NCBI RefSeq assembly: GCF_007827045.1
Contig: NZ_RPFW01000003.1
Coordinates: forward strand, 186,001-250,000
Length of the DNA stretch: 64,000 bases
DNA from: Trebonia kvetii
Lineage (GTDB): Bacteria; Actinomycetota; Actinomycetes; Streptosporangiales; Streptosporangiaceae
Direction of reading: 5' to 3'
Each line of letters starts with the position of its first letter. Position 1 is the first letter of the stretch. A program made the position numbers and the translations under genes. Below, piece after piece: positions 1 through 10,296 of the stretch. A model generated the notes under the pieces. The model searched no databases. It was not told where the DNA came from and saw only the letters and a program-made list of their open reading frames with translations.

Positions 1-1
1 C

Positions 2-1633
<1,632 letters not shown>

Positions 1634-1644
1634 CATCGCCGCCT

Positions 1645-1694
1645 CCCGTTCGGAAAGGAATTCTTGATCTTTCTTCCGAACGGGTTGTTGTTTC
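1645..1694 (+). terminator. Rho-independent terminator of ftsH
   Basis: A perfect 11-bp inverted repeat (CCCGTTCGGAA at 1645-1655 with TTCCGAACGGG at 1674-1684) is followed by TTGTTGTTTC. It begins 12 nt after the ftsH stop codon. Confidence 0.85.
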
Positions 1695-2114
1695 ACCTGT
1701 CTACCCTCGCTGCGCCGCCAGACGTGGCTGCCTCGCCGGCGGATGCGCACCAGGTGGCCGCCTGGTGACCATCGGCCGAACAGCTTACGTCTTTACCTGG
1801 CCTGTCCCCTTACGGTACGGAATGACCAGATCCGGCCAGGTGCAGGCCGGTCCGCAGAGCCGGCCGAGGCGGAGCCGGGGCGTGTTCCCCGAGGACAGCC
1901 ACGACCGGTCCCGCACGTGATGGCGGATACCGGGGTTATGTTGGTCGAGGTGGCAGCGTTCCCAGCCGCGCTCGGTCCGGAAGATCTCCGCGCAGCGAAG
2001 CGGGCTGGTCCTGGACTCTTGGCCGAGCTGTGCGCTGAGCCGGTCATCTGGTATTTGCATGATCCTCCCCGGTGTGCTGGCATGGTGACGCAGGTGGCCA
2101 TCCTCCGGCCGCGA
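1695..2114. other. Intergenic region without recognisable gene
   Basis: About 420 bp between the ftsH terminator and the convergent TetR gene. Open frames exist on both strands, but their translations are low-complexity, rich in Arg/Pro/Gly, and resemble no family I know. A short inverted repeat (CACCAGG/CCTGGTG, 1748-1767) is the only structure seen. Confidence 0.5.
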
Positions 2115-2810
2115 TCATGCTGGCCGAGACAGTGTCGTGGCCAGGCCGGTCAGCAGTATGTCGAGGCCGCGTTCGAGTTCGGCGGCGCCGTCGTAGGCGG
2201 CCAGGGCGTGAGCGAGGCTGCGGAGCAGCGGGAATTCGCCGATCGGCAGCCGGTGCAGGCCCAGCCGCAGCAGGTCGTCGGTCTCGTCCGCGTTGTCCAC
2301 GAGTTCCTGCAGTTCGTTGAGCAGGTGGCCGTTCAGGAACCCGATGAAGGCCCGGTAGACGTGCAGCGCGTCAGGCCCGCTGAACCCGGCGCGCGTGAGC
2401 AAGGCGAGAATGTCCTCGAGCGGGCGCAGGGTGCCGCGGGGGCGGAGCGCGAGCGGGGTGGCCAGCGGCCGGGTGACGAGCAGCGGGACCACATTGGGGT
2501 GCGCTAGCGCCAGGGCGCGGTAGTCGCGGGCGACAGCGCGCAGCTGGGCGGCCCAGTCGGGGTCGGCTGCGTCGACGCGGAGCTGGGCGAGCACGGTCTC
2601 CACAACGCCGTCGAGCAGCGCCGCCTTGCTGGGGGCGTGCCGGTAGAGAATCATCGGATCCCGGTCAAGCGCCGCCGCGAGGCGGCGCATGGACAGGGCG
2701 CCGACCCCGTCGCGATCGATGAGCTCAAGCGCGGTGGACAGCACCAGCTCTCGGTTGATCTTGCCGCCGCCGCCCCCGGCGTCCCTGACGGTCGGCGGCC
2801 GGGTGATCAC
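2115..2810 (-). CDS. TetR/AcrR-family transcriptional repressor
   Basis: One-component repressor of 231 residues starting at GTG 2810. The N-terminal three-helix HTH is clear (about residues 18-62: LVLSTALELIDRDG, then SMRRLAAALDRDPMILYRH). The rest is an all-helical ligand and dimer domain of the tetracycline-repressor C-terminal type. A 12-bp palindrome lies 50 bp upstream of its start and two near copies flank the promoter of the hydrolase gene at 3323. I infer that it represses itself and the hydrolase, and probably the small gene between. The ligand is unknown. Confidence 0.9.
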   Translation of the reverse strand: MITRPPTVRDAGGGGGKINRELVLSTALELIDRDGVGALSMRRLAAALDRDPMILYRHAPSKAALLDGVVETVLAQLRVDAADPDWAAQLRAVARDYRALALAHPNVVPLLVTRPLATPLALRPRGTLRPLEDILALLTRAGFSGPDALHVYRAFIGFLNGHLLNELQELVDNADETDDLLRLGLHRLPIGEFPLLRSLAHALAAYDGAAELERGLDILLTGLATTLSRPA

Positions 2811-2859
2811 GATGACACCCGCTCTCCCGCGGCCTGGTTCAAGCTACACATGAATCCAG

Positions 2860-2871
2860 TGTAGGTCTACA
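2860..2871. promoter_or_regulatory. Putative TetR operator O1, upstream of the tetR gene
   Basis: Palindrome TGTAGGTCTACA. It shares the core GTAG-NN-CTAC with two sites near 3220 and 3265. On the minus strand it overlaps TACACT, a plausible -10 for the TetR gene, which would give autorepression. Binding is inferred from symmetry and repetition. Confidence 0.65.
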
Positions 2872-2904
2872 ACGTGGACATGAAGCCAATCTGCGGTTGA
2901 GGCG

Positions 2905-3123
2905 TCACAGCACGGCCCCGCGTGGAGCCACCTCGAGGGTGGCGATGCCCCGGCCGTAGAGCACTACGAGCCGGTCGCCATGCCGGCAGCGCAGTACGCC
3001 GTTGTCCTCGGCGAGGGCTGCGATGACGCGGTCCACGGTCTCGTCCAGCCCGTCTCCGGTGTCGTAGGTGACATCCAGGCGCTCACCTCCGATGAGGCGG
3101 ACGCGCAGCACGAGCTCGGCCAT
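2905..3123 (-). CDS. Small protein of unknown function (72 aa)
   Basis: I do not recognise a named family. The frame extends upstream to 3171, but ATG 3123 (MAELVLRVRLIGG) is preferred because the extra N-terminus is Arg-rich and unlike a protein. The translation alternates hydrophobic strands with one acidic helix (about residues 24-36), which suggests a compact alpha/beta fold. There is no signal peptide or cysteine pair. It lies between the TetR gene and two of the putative TetR operators, on the TetR strand, so it may belong to the same regulon. Confidence 0.5.
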   Translation of the reverse strand: MAELVLRVRLIGGERLDVTYDTGDGLDETVDRVIAALAEDNGVLRCRHGDRLVVLYGRGIATLEVAPRGAVL

Positions 3124-3216
3124 GCCCACGACCCTAGACCTGCGCCGCCCCGGCTGCCAAGCACGCGGCAAACGCTAGCCGACCTGCAGGTGACCGGCAG
3201 CGACAATGTGATTCAG

Positions 3217-3228
3217 CGTAGATCTACA
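3217..3228. promoter_or_regulatory. Putative TetR operator O2
   Basis: CGTAGATCTACA with a perfect 10-bp core palindrome GTAGATCTAC. It ends 3 bp before the -35 hexamer TTGACA (3232-3237) of the hydrolase promoter. Confidence 0.65.
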
Positions 3229-3231
3229 ATG

Positions 3232-3260
3232 TTGACAGCATGCCGATCAGCGTATGTACT
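3232..3260 (+). promoter_or_regulatory. Putative promoter of the alpha/beta hydrolase gene
   Basis: A consensus -35 TTGACA (3232-3237), a 17-bp spacer and -10 TGTACT (3255-3260). It is bracketed by operator O2 just upstream of -35 and O3 starting at the end of -10, which suits repression by blocking RNA polymerase. The gene starts 63 bp after the -10. Confidence 0.6.
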
Positions 3261-3271
3261 GTAGTTCTACG
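3260..3271. promoter_or_regulatory. Putative TetR operator O3
   Basis: TGTAGTTCTACG, sharing core GTAG-NN-CTAC with O1 and O2. It covers the expected transcription start of the hydrolase gene. O2 and O3 start 43 bp apart, close to four helical turns. Confidence 0.65.
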
Positions 3272-3322
3272 GTGTAGGCGGCTGGATCGGCCAATCATCA
3301 CCGAACCGAGAGGATCACTGAC

Positions 3323-4039
3323 GTGACCGTTCAACCGAACATCGTCCTGGTGCACGGCGCCTGGGCCGACGGCTCGTGCTGGAGCGCCGTGATCGAGCGC
3401 CTTCAGGCCGGCGGCTACACCGTCACGGCCCCGCAGTTTCCCGAGTCCTCGCTGGCAGCTGACGTCGCCAGGCTCCGCCAGGTGCTGGAACGCCAGGATG
3501 GCCCGGTCATCGTCGCCGGGCACTCCTACGGCGGGCAGATCATGACCGCCCTCGGCACCAACGCACCGAACGTCGCCGGCCTGGCCTACATCGCGGCCTT
3601 CGGGCTTGACGAGGGCGAGTCGATCGGGGCGCTCCTGTCAACTGGCCCGCCGACCCCGGCGCTCGCACACCTGGACATCGACGCCCACGGCTTCGCCTGG
3701 CTGCCGGCCGGCGACTTCGTCGAGCACTTCGCCGCCGGTACCGACCCGGTCAAGGCGCGGGTCATGCACGCCGTGCAGCAGCCACTGGCAGCCAGCGCCC
3801 TGCAAGACGTGATGGGCGTCCCGGCCTGGCGTTCGCGCCCGTGCTGGTACCTCGTCGCCACCGACGACCAGGCGATCCCGCCCGACGCCGAGCGCCAGTT
3901 CGCCGCTCGCATGAGCGCGACCACCTTCGAGGTACCGGCAGGCCACCTGGCGATGGTCTCCCATCCGGACGAGGTCGCACACGTCATCGGAACCGCTGCC
4001 AAGACTGTCCAGGCCGAAATCAAGTGGTCCGGGCGCTAA
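3323..4039 (+). CDS. Alpha/beta hydrolase (esterase-like)
   Basis: Cytosolic serine hydrolase of 238 residues; substrate unknown. The N-terminus has the oxyanion strand LVHGAWADGSCW (about residues 9-20). The nucleophile elbow is GHSYGG (about 66-71). An acidic residue follows ATDDQAIPPDAE (about 180) and a late histidine occurs in PAGHLAM (about 207), giving a complete Ser-Asp-His triad of the AB_hydrolase_6 type common in xenobiotic-ester and salicylate-esterase-like enzymes. The GTG start has an AGAGGA ribosome site. Three TetR-type operators in the upstream region point to induction by a small molecule that is probably the substrate or related to it. Confidence 0.85.
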   Translation: MTVQPNIVLVHGAWADGSCWSAVIERLQAGGYTVTAPQFPESSLAADVARLRQVLERQDGPVIVAGHSYGGQIMTALGTNAPNVAGLAYIAAFGLDEGESIGALLSTGPPTPALAHLDIDAHGFAWLPAGDFVEHFAAGTDPVKARVMHAVQQPLAASALQDVMGVPAWRSRPCWYLVATDDQAIPPDAERQFAARMSATTFEVPAGHLAMVSHPDEVAHVIGTAAKTVQAEIKWSGR

Positions 4040-4061
4040 GGCCGGACAGGGGAGGACGATT

Positions 4062-5207
4062 GTGCCCAAGGCATACGCGCTACTGAGCACGTACCCGCCT
4101 ACCCAGTGCGGGCTTGCCACCTTCAGCGCCGCCTTGCTCACCCACCTTCGCGGGCTCGGTGATCATGCGTGCGTGGTGCGCGTCCTCGATGAGGAGGTGC
4201 TGCCGGGATCGGTGCCGCGAGCCGCGCCTGAGATCGTGCATGACCTCGTCAACGGCTCGGCCCGGAGCGCCGCTGTCGCTGTCGACGTGATCAACGGCTT
4301 CGATGCCGTGATCGTGCAGCATGAGTACGGCATTTACGGCGGGCCAGACGGACAGGACCTCGTTCCGCTGCTTAACGCGTTGCGCGTGCCGAGCATCGTG
4401 GTCCTGCACACCGTCCTGGCGCGGCCCACCGCGCGGCAGCGCGCGATCCTCGATGACGTCATCGCCTCCGCCAGCAAGGTCGTCACGATGACGCGGACGG
4501 CGCGGACGCGGTTGCTTGACATTTACGGAACGGACCCGGCGAAGGTCGTGGTGATACCGCATGGCGCCGCGGACTACCGGGTCCCCGCGACACTACGCCA
4601 GGCAGGCCAGCCGCCTGTGGTCCTGACCTGGGGACTGCTTGGGCCGGGTAAGGGCATTGAGCATGCAATTGACGCGATCGCGCTGCTTCGGGACCGAGGG
4701 CTGAACGTCGCCTATACGGTCGCCGGCCAGACGCACCCCCGCGTCCAGGCACGCGACGGCGAGGCCTACCGGGGTTCGCTCCTGGCGCGGGCGAAGAGTC
4801 ACGGACTAGCGCATCTCGTGCGCTTCGATGGCCGTTTCCTGCCCGCAGGCGTTCTGGGCGAACTGATCGCCGGCGCGGACGTCGTGGTCTTGCCCTACGA
4901 CTCGCTGGAGCAGGTGACATCCGGCGTCCTGATCGAGGCGATCACCGCGGGAAAGCCAGTGATCTCCACCAGTTTCCCGCACGCCATCGAAGTGCTCGGC
5001 GGCGGCGCGGGACTCCTGGTCGAGCGGCAGGACCCGGCGGGCATCGCCGGCGCGCTGCACCGGGTCCTCACCGAGCCGGGACTGTCCGCGCGAATGAGCC
5101 GCCACGCGGGGGATCTCGCGCCGCAGCTGCTGTGGCCGGCGGTCGCACGCCGCTACCGGAATCTCGTCGCCACGGTCGCCCGTTCCCGCGGCGGAGTCGT
5201 GGCGTGA
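4062..5207 (+). CDS. Glycosyltransferase family 4 (GT-B)
   Basis: A retaining, nucleotide-sugar-dependent glycosyltransferase of 381 residues. Seen: an N-terminal Rossmann half beginning STYPPTQCGLATFS, a linker around residue 180, a C-terminal half with GLLGPGKGIEHAI (about 190-203) and the donor-binding region LIEAITAGKPVIST with E at both ends of the E-x7-E pattern (about 292-312). A GTG start at 4062 follows GGGGAGG. It overlaps the next gene by 4 nt (GTGA), so the three genes from here are translationally coupled. The GT4/six-hairpin/GH130 trio recurs in bacteria; its substrate (mannose-type glycan suspected from GH130) is not shown by the sequence. Confidence 0.85.
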   Translation: MPKAYALLSTYPPTQCGLATFSAALLTHLRGLGDHACVVRVLDEEVLPGSVPRAAPEIVHDLVNGSARSAAVAVDVINGFDAVIVQHEYGIYGGPDGQDLVPLLNALRVPSIVVLHTVLARPTARQRAILDDVIASASKVVTMTRTARTRLLDIYGTDPAKVVVIPHGAADYRVPATLRQAGQPPVVLTWGLLGPGKGIEHAIDAIALLRDRGLNVAYTVAGQTHPRVQARDGEAYRGSLLARAKSHGLAHLVRFDGRFLPAGVLGELIAGADVVVLPYDSLEQVTSGVLIEAITAGKPVISTSFPHAIEVLGGGAGLLVERQDPAGIAGALHRVLTEPGLSARMSRHAGDLAPQLLWPAVARRYRNLVATVARSRGGVVA

Positions 5208-6220
5208 ACTGCCCGGCTCCGCCGTTCGAGCACCTGCTCCGACTCAGCGATCACATCGGCTTGCTTGAGCACGCCGACGGCACCACGCCACTGCCCGAGC
5301 ACGGCTACTGCGTCGATGACGTTGCGCGCGGCCTGGTGGTGGTGTGCCGGCAGCCGTCGCCGCGCCATGAGCTAATCACGCTGGGGCGGCGCTACCTGTA
5401 CTTCCTCGCGCAGGCGCAGGCGCAAGAAGGCAGGTTCCGTAACCGCCTTGGCTATGACCGCCGTTGGCGTGACGACCCGGGAACCCAGGACTGCTGGGGC
5501 CGCGCGCTGTGGGGACTTGGCACCGCCGCCGCCCGGAGCCCCGCCGCGGCGATGCGGGAGGAGTCGCTCGCCCGGTTCGGCTCCGGTGCGAAGTTCCGCT
5601 CCGAGTGGCCGCACGCCATGGCGTTCGCGGCGCTCGGCGCCGCGGAGGTGCTCGACATCCTGCCTGACCACCCGGCCGCGCTCGGCCTCCTCGACGCCGC
5701 CGTTAGTGTGATCGGCAAGCCGTCCGCCAGCGCCGCCTGGCCCTGGCCGGCACCGCGGCTCAGTTACGCGAACGCGGCGATCGCCGAGGCGGTCATCGTG
5801 GCCGGCTGGCGGCTTGACAGTGACCCGGTTCTCCGCGACGGCCTGCGCATGCTGGAATGGCTGCTGGCAGGCGAGACAAGGAACGGGCACCTGTCGGTGG
5901 TGCCCGCGGGAGGCTGGGGTCAGGGCGAGCGCCGTCCTGGCTTCGACCAGCAGCCGATCGAGGTGGCCGCGCTTGCCGACGCGTGCGTGCGCGCGGCGGC
6001 GGTGACCGGCGACTCTAGCTGGCTGAACGGCGTCGGCATGTGCGTGGCGTGGTTCCTCGGCGATAACGACGCCCAGATTCCCCTGCTCGACGCGCAGACC
6101 GGCGGCGGCCACGATGGCCTCGGTCCAGCGGGCCGTAACCGCAACCAGGGAGCGGAGTCGACGTTGGCGATGATCTCCGTGCTCCAGCAGGGCTGCCGCG
6201 TCAGCGCGGTACGGCGGTGA
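5204..6220 (+). CDS. Six-hairpin-glycosidase-like protein
   Basis: A 338-residue protein between a GT4 transferase and a GH130 enzyme. Evenly spaced helical segments with Trp/Tyr/Gly motifs (PEHGYCVDDVARGL near residue 30, GYDRRW and QDCWGRALWGLG near 85-105, WPHAMAFAALG near 130, QPIEVAALADAC near 250, GAESTLAMISVL near 320) suggest an (alpha/alpha)6 barrel. No catalytic pair can be assigned with confidence. Start GTG 5204 overlaps the GT4 stop, and its own stop overlaps the GH130 start (GTGA at 6217). A role in modifying or trimming the same glycan is inferred from neighbours only. Confidence 0.7.
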   Translation: MNCPAPPFEHLLRLSDHIGLLEHADGTTPLPEHGYCVDDVARGLVVVCRQPSPRHELITLGRRYLYFLAQAQAQEGRFRNRLGYDRRWRDDPGTQDCWGRALWGLGTAAARSPAAAMREESLARFGSGAKFRSEWPHAMAFAALGAAEVLDILPDHPAALGLLDAAVSVIGKPSASAAWPWPAPRLSYANAAIAEAVIVAGWRLDSDPVLRDGLRMLEWLLAGETRNGHLSVVPAGGWGQGERRPGFDQQPIEVAALADACVRAAAVTGDSSWLNGVGMCVAWFLGDNDAQIPLLDAQTGGGHDGLGPAGRNRNQGAESTLAMISVLQQGCRVSAVRR

Positions 6221-7692
6221 CGGGAGACGATCGTCCGATGCTGAGCAGGACGCTGCACCGGCTGCTGCCTGACGCCTCGCGGACGGTGAGCCGGCTTTTC
6301 GTGCCCGGGCAGGAAACCCTGATCAGGGGCGACTCCCGGGCCAAGTCGGTCATCGACCGCGTCCTGGCGATGACCGAAGCTGAGGCAGACCGCACGCTCG
6401 CCTGCACGAGGGACAGGTTCGCGGGACGGCTTCGCGACCTGGACAGCACCCTGGAATCCCACTTCGGGCTAGTCGAGCACCGGCTCGGCGGCGAGATCAC
6501 CGTGAGCGCCTCCCGGCGGCGCCTTATCGGCGCGTACTTCACCCAGCAGTACGCGCTAGAGGCCGCGGCGCTGTTCAACCCGTCGATCGTGCCGCATCCC
6601 GACCAGGCAGGCTGTGGCCCGGGGGAGCTCCGCTTCGTCATGAGCCTGCGCGCGGTCGGCGAAGGCCACCTGTCAAGCATCGAGTTCAGGACCGGCGCGA
6701 TCAGCGGCGAGTCCACGATCAGCATCGATGCGCCAGGACCATTCCCCGGCACCGGGCACAGCCGCCCGGGGACCTGCGATCGTGGCGTCCTTCAGGAGAG
6801 GCTCGCCGAGCTCGGCCATGTCGGTGAGGACGCGCAGTTGCTGTGCAGCCTGCTGCCGCGCCGCTTCGCCATGACTGAGCTCGATGCAGCCATCAGTGAG
6901 CTTTCCCGGCAGCAGGCCACCCGCGGAGACTCCACGGCACTGGTCGATGTAGCGCGATCGGCGGCCGCGTCCTGCTACCGGGTCGAGTTCGATGATGAGC
7001 ACGCACTCTCCGAGCGGGTTCTGTGGCCGGGGGGACCTGCCGAGCGCCAAGGCATGGAAGACGCGCGGTTCGTGCTCTTCACCGATGGCGAAGACCTGAC
7101 CTACTACGCGACGTACACCGCGTTCGACGGCAGTGGCGTCGCATCGCACCTGCTGGAAACCACGGACTTCCGGACCTTTACCGTCTCCCCGCTCGCGGGC
7201 CCCGCCACCCAGAACAAGGGCATGGCGCTGTTTCCCCGCCGCATCGGCGGCCGCTATGCCGCGCTGTCTCGCTGGGACCGGGAGAGCAACGCGATCGCCT
7301 ACTCAGCAGACCGCCATCGCTGGGGCTCGGCCGCCACCATCCAAGCACCCGAGCGCCCGTGGGACCTGATTCAGCTCGGCAACTGCGGCTCGCCCATCGA
7401 GACTCCGGCGGGCTGGCTGGTCTTCACCCACGGCGTCGGCCCCATGAGGGAGTACGCGATCGGCGCCATCCTGCTCGACCTAGACGAGCCCGAGCGCATG
7501 CTAGCCGCGCTGCCGGAGCCGCTCCTCGTGGCCGACGAGTCCGAGCGCGACGGATATGTCCCGAACGTCGTCTACTCATGCGGCTCACTGCTCCACAGGG
7601 GGACGGTCGTGCTGCCCTACGGGTGCAGTGATTCCTCCGTGCGGATCGCGACCGTCGACCTCGCGCAGCTGCTCGCCGAGCTGACCGGATGA
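6217..7692 (+). CDS. Glycoside hydrolase family 130 protein
   Basis: A five-bladed beta-propeller phosphorylase or hydrolase of beta-mannosidic linkages; 491 residues, longer than minimal GH130 (about 300-350) because of a helical N-terminal domain of about 180 residues. The GH130 signature E-D-x-R is in QGMEDARFVLF (about residue 280). Further family features are YYATYTAFDG (about 297-306), TQNKGMALFPRRIGG (about 334-348), WDLIQLGNCGSPIET (about 385-399) and DGYVPNVVYSCG near the end. Whether it phosphorolyses or hydrolyses cannot be read from sequence. It is last of a three-gene overlapping operon. Confidence 0.88.
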   Translation: MTGDDRPMLSRTLHRLLPDASRTVSRLFVPGQETLIRGDSRAKSVIDRVLAMTEAEADRTLACTRDRFAGRLRDLDSTLESHFGLVEHRLGGEITVSASRRRLIGAYFTQQYALEAAALFNPSIVPHPDQAGCGPGELRFVMSLRAVGEGHLSSIEFRTGAISGESTISIDAPGPFPGTGHSRPGTCDRGVLQERLAELGHVGEDAQLLCSLLPRRFAMTELDAAISELSRQQATRGDSTALVDVARSAAASCYRVEFDDEHALSERVLWPGGPAERQGMEDARFVLFTDGEDLTYYATYTAFDGSGVASHLLETTDFRTFTVSPLAGPATQNKGMALFPRRIGGRYAALSRWDRESNAIAYSADRHRWGSAATIQAPERPWDLIQLGNCGSPIETPAGWLVFTHGVGPMREYAIGAILLDLDEPERMLAALPEPLLVADESERDGYVPNVVYSCGSLLHRGTVVLPYGCSDSSVRIATVDLAQLLAELTG

Positions 7693-7768
7693 AGCTGGAC
7701 ATCCTGACCAGTCAGGCGCACGTCCTGCTGGGGTCGACCCGGTGTGGCTGGCCGTTGGCTCCTTCATA

Positions 7769-8593
7769 ATGGTGTGCGTGCAGGAGTTCGGCCGCCGTCA
7801 CGTCAGCGCGCGTCTTGAGATCGAGGTGCACGAGCCGCTTGAGATGGTTCTCCAGGTCGCGGTGGGGGACATGCCTGGCGCCTCGCGGCGGGAAAGCCTG
7901 ACGGTCTCCCGTGACGGGGAGTTCCTGGCACCCGCGGAGGTGGCTGTTCCAGGCGAGGGGCGCGCGCACGTGCTGACGGTGCGGCCCGGCCGGGTGCTCG
8001 TCGAGTACCGGGCCGCCATTGAGGGCCGAGCCGGGCCGCCGGAGGTGAATGAGGCCGATTGGCTGACCTACCTCCGGCCGAGCAGGTACGCCGAGTCTGA
8101 CCAGCTGGTCGCGTTGGCCCATGCCGAGTTCGCCGGCATCAGCGGGGCGCCGGACCTGCTCGCGGCGGTGTCGTCCTGGGTCGGCACGCGGCTCAGGTAC
8201 GTGCCCGGCAGCAGCGGGCCGACCGACGGCGCGGTGCACACGCTGCTACGCCGGCAGGGAGTGTGCCGCGACTACGCCCACCTCGTTGTCGCGCTGCTGC
8301 GGGCGCTGGACGTCCCGGCCCGGGTCGTCGCCGTGTATGCGCCCGGGCTGGAGCCGATGGATTTCCACGCTGTGGCGGAGGCGCTCGTGGACGGCTGCTG
8401 GCGCGTCGTGGACGCGACCCTGCTCGCGCCGCGCGCCACCCTGGTGCGGATAGCCACGGGCCGCGACGCCGCCGACACCGCGTTCCTGTCCACCTACCGC
8501 GGTGCCGCGACGCTGGTCGGCACCGAGGTCATGGCGGTGCTCGACGGGGACTTGCCTGCCGACGACGTGACCCGGCAGATGACCATCGGCTGA
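7769..8593 (+). CDS. Transglutaminase-like domain protein
   Basis: Papain-fold protein with the full Cys-His-Asp set: Cys in RQGVCRDYAHLV, His in MDFHAVAEA and Asp in WRVVDATLL. About 100 residues of beta-rich N-terminal domain precede it (HVSARLEIEVHEPLEMVLQ), a common bacterial arrangement. No signal peptide is evident, so it is probably cytosolic and acts as a protease or peptide-processing enzyme. The start is uncertain: GTG 7742, ATG 7769 and GTG 7778 are in frame and none has a good ribosome site. It follows the GH130 gene on the same strand after 76 bp and may be cotranscribed. Confidence 0.8.
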   Translation: MVCVQEFGRRHVSARLEIEVHEPLEMVLQVAVGDMPGASRRESLTVSRDGEFLAPAEVAVPGEGRAHVLTVRPGRVLVEYRAAIEGRAGPPEVNEADWLTYLRPSRYAESDQLVALAHAEFAGISGAPDLLAAVSSWVGTRLRYVPGSSGPTDGAVHTLLRRQGVCRDYAHLVVALLRALDVPARVVAVYAPGLEPMDFHAVAEALVDGCWRVVDATLLAPRATLVRIATGRDAADTAFLSTYRGAATLVGTEVMAVLDGDLPADDVTRQMTIG

Positions 8594-8700
8594 GGGGCGG
8601 TCTTGGCCGGGCTGCCTGGCTGGGTGCTGTGTGCCGTGTCGTGTTCCTTGCGGCGTTTAACCCGTCGTCAGGCGGCGGGACCGCGTGGCACAGTGCTGGG

Positions 8701-10278
8701 GTGGTGATCGACGACTTCCCCAGGCAACTGGCCAGCACCAGGCGCTTCACGCTCCGTTGACCCGGAGCGGCCGCCGCGCGCGGTCAGGTACCCGGCTGCG
8801 GGGACCGCCAACGCGGACGTCACCCTGCAGGTGCTGCGGCTTGACGGGAGCAGGACCGAGGTCGCCTGGGACCGCGGCGCATATGAGTACCTGACGGCCG
8901 CGGAGTGGGATTCCCAGGGTCCGCTGCTCAGCGTGCAGAGCCGGGACCAGCGGACCGTCTTGGTGCTCGCGGCCGACTCCGTCACGGGACGGACAACGGT
9001 TCTGCACACCGAAGCGATGACGCCTGGGTCGAGCTCGCGCCTGGCACCCCGGCGCGGACCAGTGCCGGGGACCTGGTCACCGTGTCCGACCGGGACGGCT
9101 CCCGTCGCCTGGTGGTCGGCGGCGCCGCCGTCACGCCGGACGGACTCCACGTCAACTCGGTCTGCGGACCCGACGACGAGACCGTTTACTTCACCGCCAC
9201 CGATGAACGCGACCCCACCGAGCGGCACCTGTGGCGGTACGACCCCGGACAGGGACTGTCGCGGTGCAGTGCGGAACCCGGCGTGCACGACGGAGCGGCC
9301 GCAGGCGGCACCGCTGTCGTTCTCTCGCAGACGAAAGGGGGCACCGCAGTCGCCGTCGCCTGGCGCGACGGTACTCGCGCGGCCATCGCCAGTCTCGAAG
9401 CCGAACCCTTGCTCAAGCCGCGGATCACCTGGCTGACCCTCGGTCCTCGCAAGCTGCGCGCCGCCCTGCTCCTGCCGTCGTGGCACCGGCAGGGAACGCG
9501 GCTCCCCGTGCTGCTGAGCCCGTACGGCGGCCCGGCCATGCAGCGGGTGGTCCGGGTGCGTGACGCATGGTTCTGCGAGGACCAGTGGTTCGCCGAGCAA
9601 GGCTTCGCCGTCCTGGTCACGGACGGGCGCGGCACGCCTGGCCGCGGGCCGCAATGGTCGAAGACCGTCTTCGGCGACACCCTCTCCGCGCCGCTTGACG
9701 ATCAGGTCGACGCGCTCGACGCGGTCTGCGCGTCGATCCCCGACCTGGACCGGGGGCGGGTCGGGATCCACGGCTGGTCATACGGCGGGGCGCTCGCGGC
9801 CATCGCGGTGATCCGCCGCCCCGACGTGTTCCACGCGGCCGTTTCCGGTGCCGCCCCGCACGATCAGCGGCTGTACGACACCCACTGGCGGGAGCGATTC
9901 CTCGGCCTGCCGCAGCAGAACCCGGAAGGATACGACCGGTCCTCCACCGTGACCGAGGCCGCCAGCCTGACCAGGCCACTGCTGCTGATTCACGGGATGG
10001 CCGACGACAACGTGGTGGTAGCGCACACGCTGCGGATGTCGGCGGCGCTGCTTGCGGCGGGCCGTCCGCACCAGGTGCTGCCGCTGTCCGGCGCCACCCA
10101 CATGCCGGCCGACCTCGGCAGCCAGTCGCTTTGGCACGAGTTCGCGTTCCTCGCAAGCTCGCTCGGCGTCGCCCGGCCTAGCGCAGAGTTACGGTCGCGG
10201 CCGGGTATGAGGCCCGGCACGCAGAACGGGTGCGTGGCTTCGCGTGTCGCGGGAACCACGCACCCGTTCTGGATGTGA
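8701..10278 (+). pseudogene. S9 prolyl oligopeptidase/DPP IV-like, internal deletion plus frameshift
   Basis: The expected N-terminus starts at GTG 8701 (DDFPRQLASTRRFTL) but stops at TGA 8758-8760. Directly after, in another frame, the late propeller part resumes (RPPRAVRYPAAGTANADVTL), so roughly 200 codons of the beta-propeller are missing. That frame runs to about 9012, where a 1-nt change shifts it (LHTEA continues as DDAWVELAPG in the next frame). The remaining frame to 10278 encodes the peptidase domain with nucleophile GWSYGG, Asp in GMADDNVV and His in GATHMP. The catalytic domain alone is intact, but no start joins it to a full propeller. The C-terminal 20 or so codons read through a terminator-like hairpin. 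Confidence 0.88.
10222..10271. terminator. Bidirectional terminator hairpin between convergent genes
   Basis: A perfect 16-bp stem (10222-10237 with 10256-10271, arms beginning CAGAACGGG and ending CCCGTTCTG) with an 18-nt loop. It lies inside the last codons of the S9 pseudogene frame and 26 bp past the stop of the convergent secreted-protein gene. There is no long T tract. Confidence 0.7.
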
Positions 10279-10296
10279 GATCTAGTCAGCCACCGC

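Noticed and set aside
1743..2507. 254-codon frame on the plus strand
   Set aside because: It lies opposite the TetR gene, its translation is Gln/Arg/Gly-rich with no family pattern, and the minus-strand frame has a clear TetR HTH.
8668..9771. 367-codon minus-strand frame
   Set aside because: It mirrors the S9 pseudogene on the plus strand; the translation is Arg/Gly-rich with no domain, while the plus strand gives a clear peptidase.
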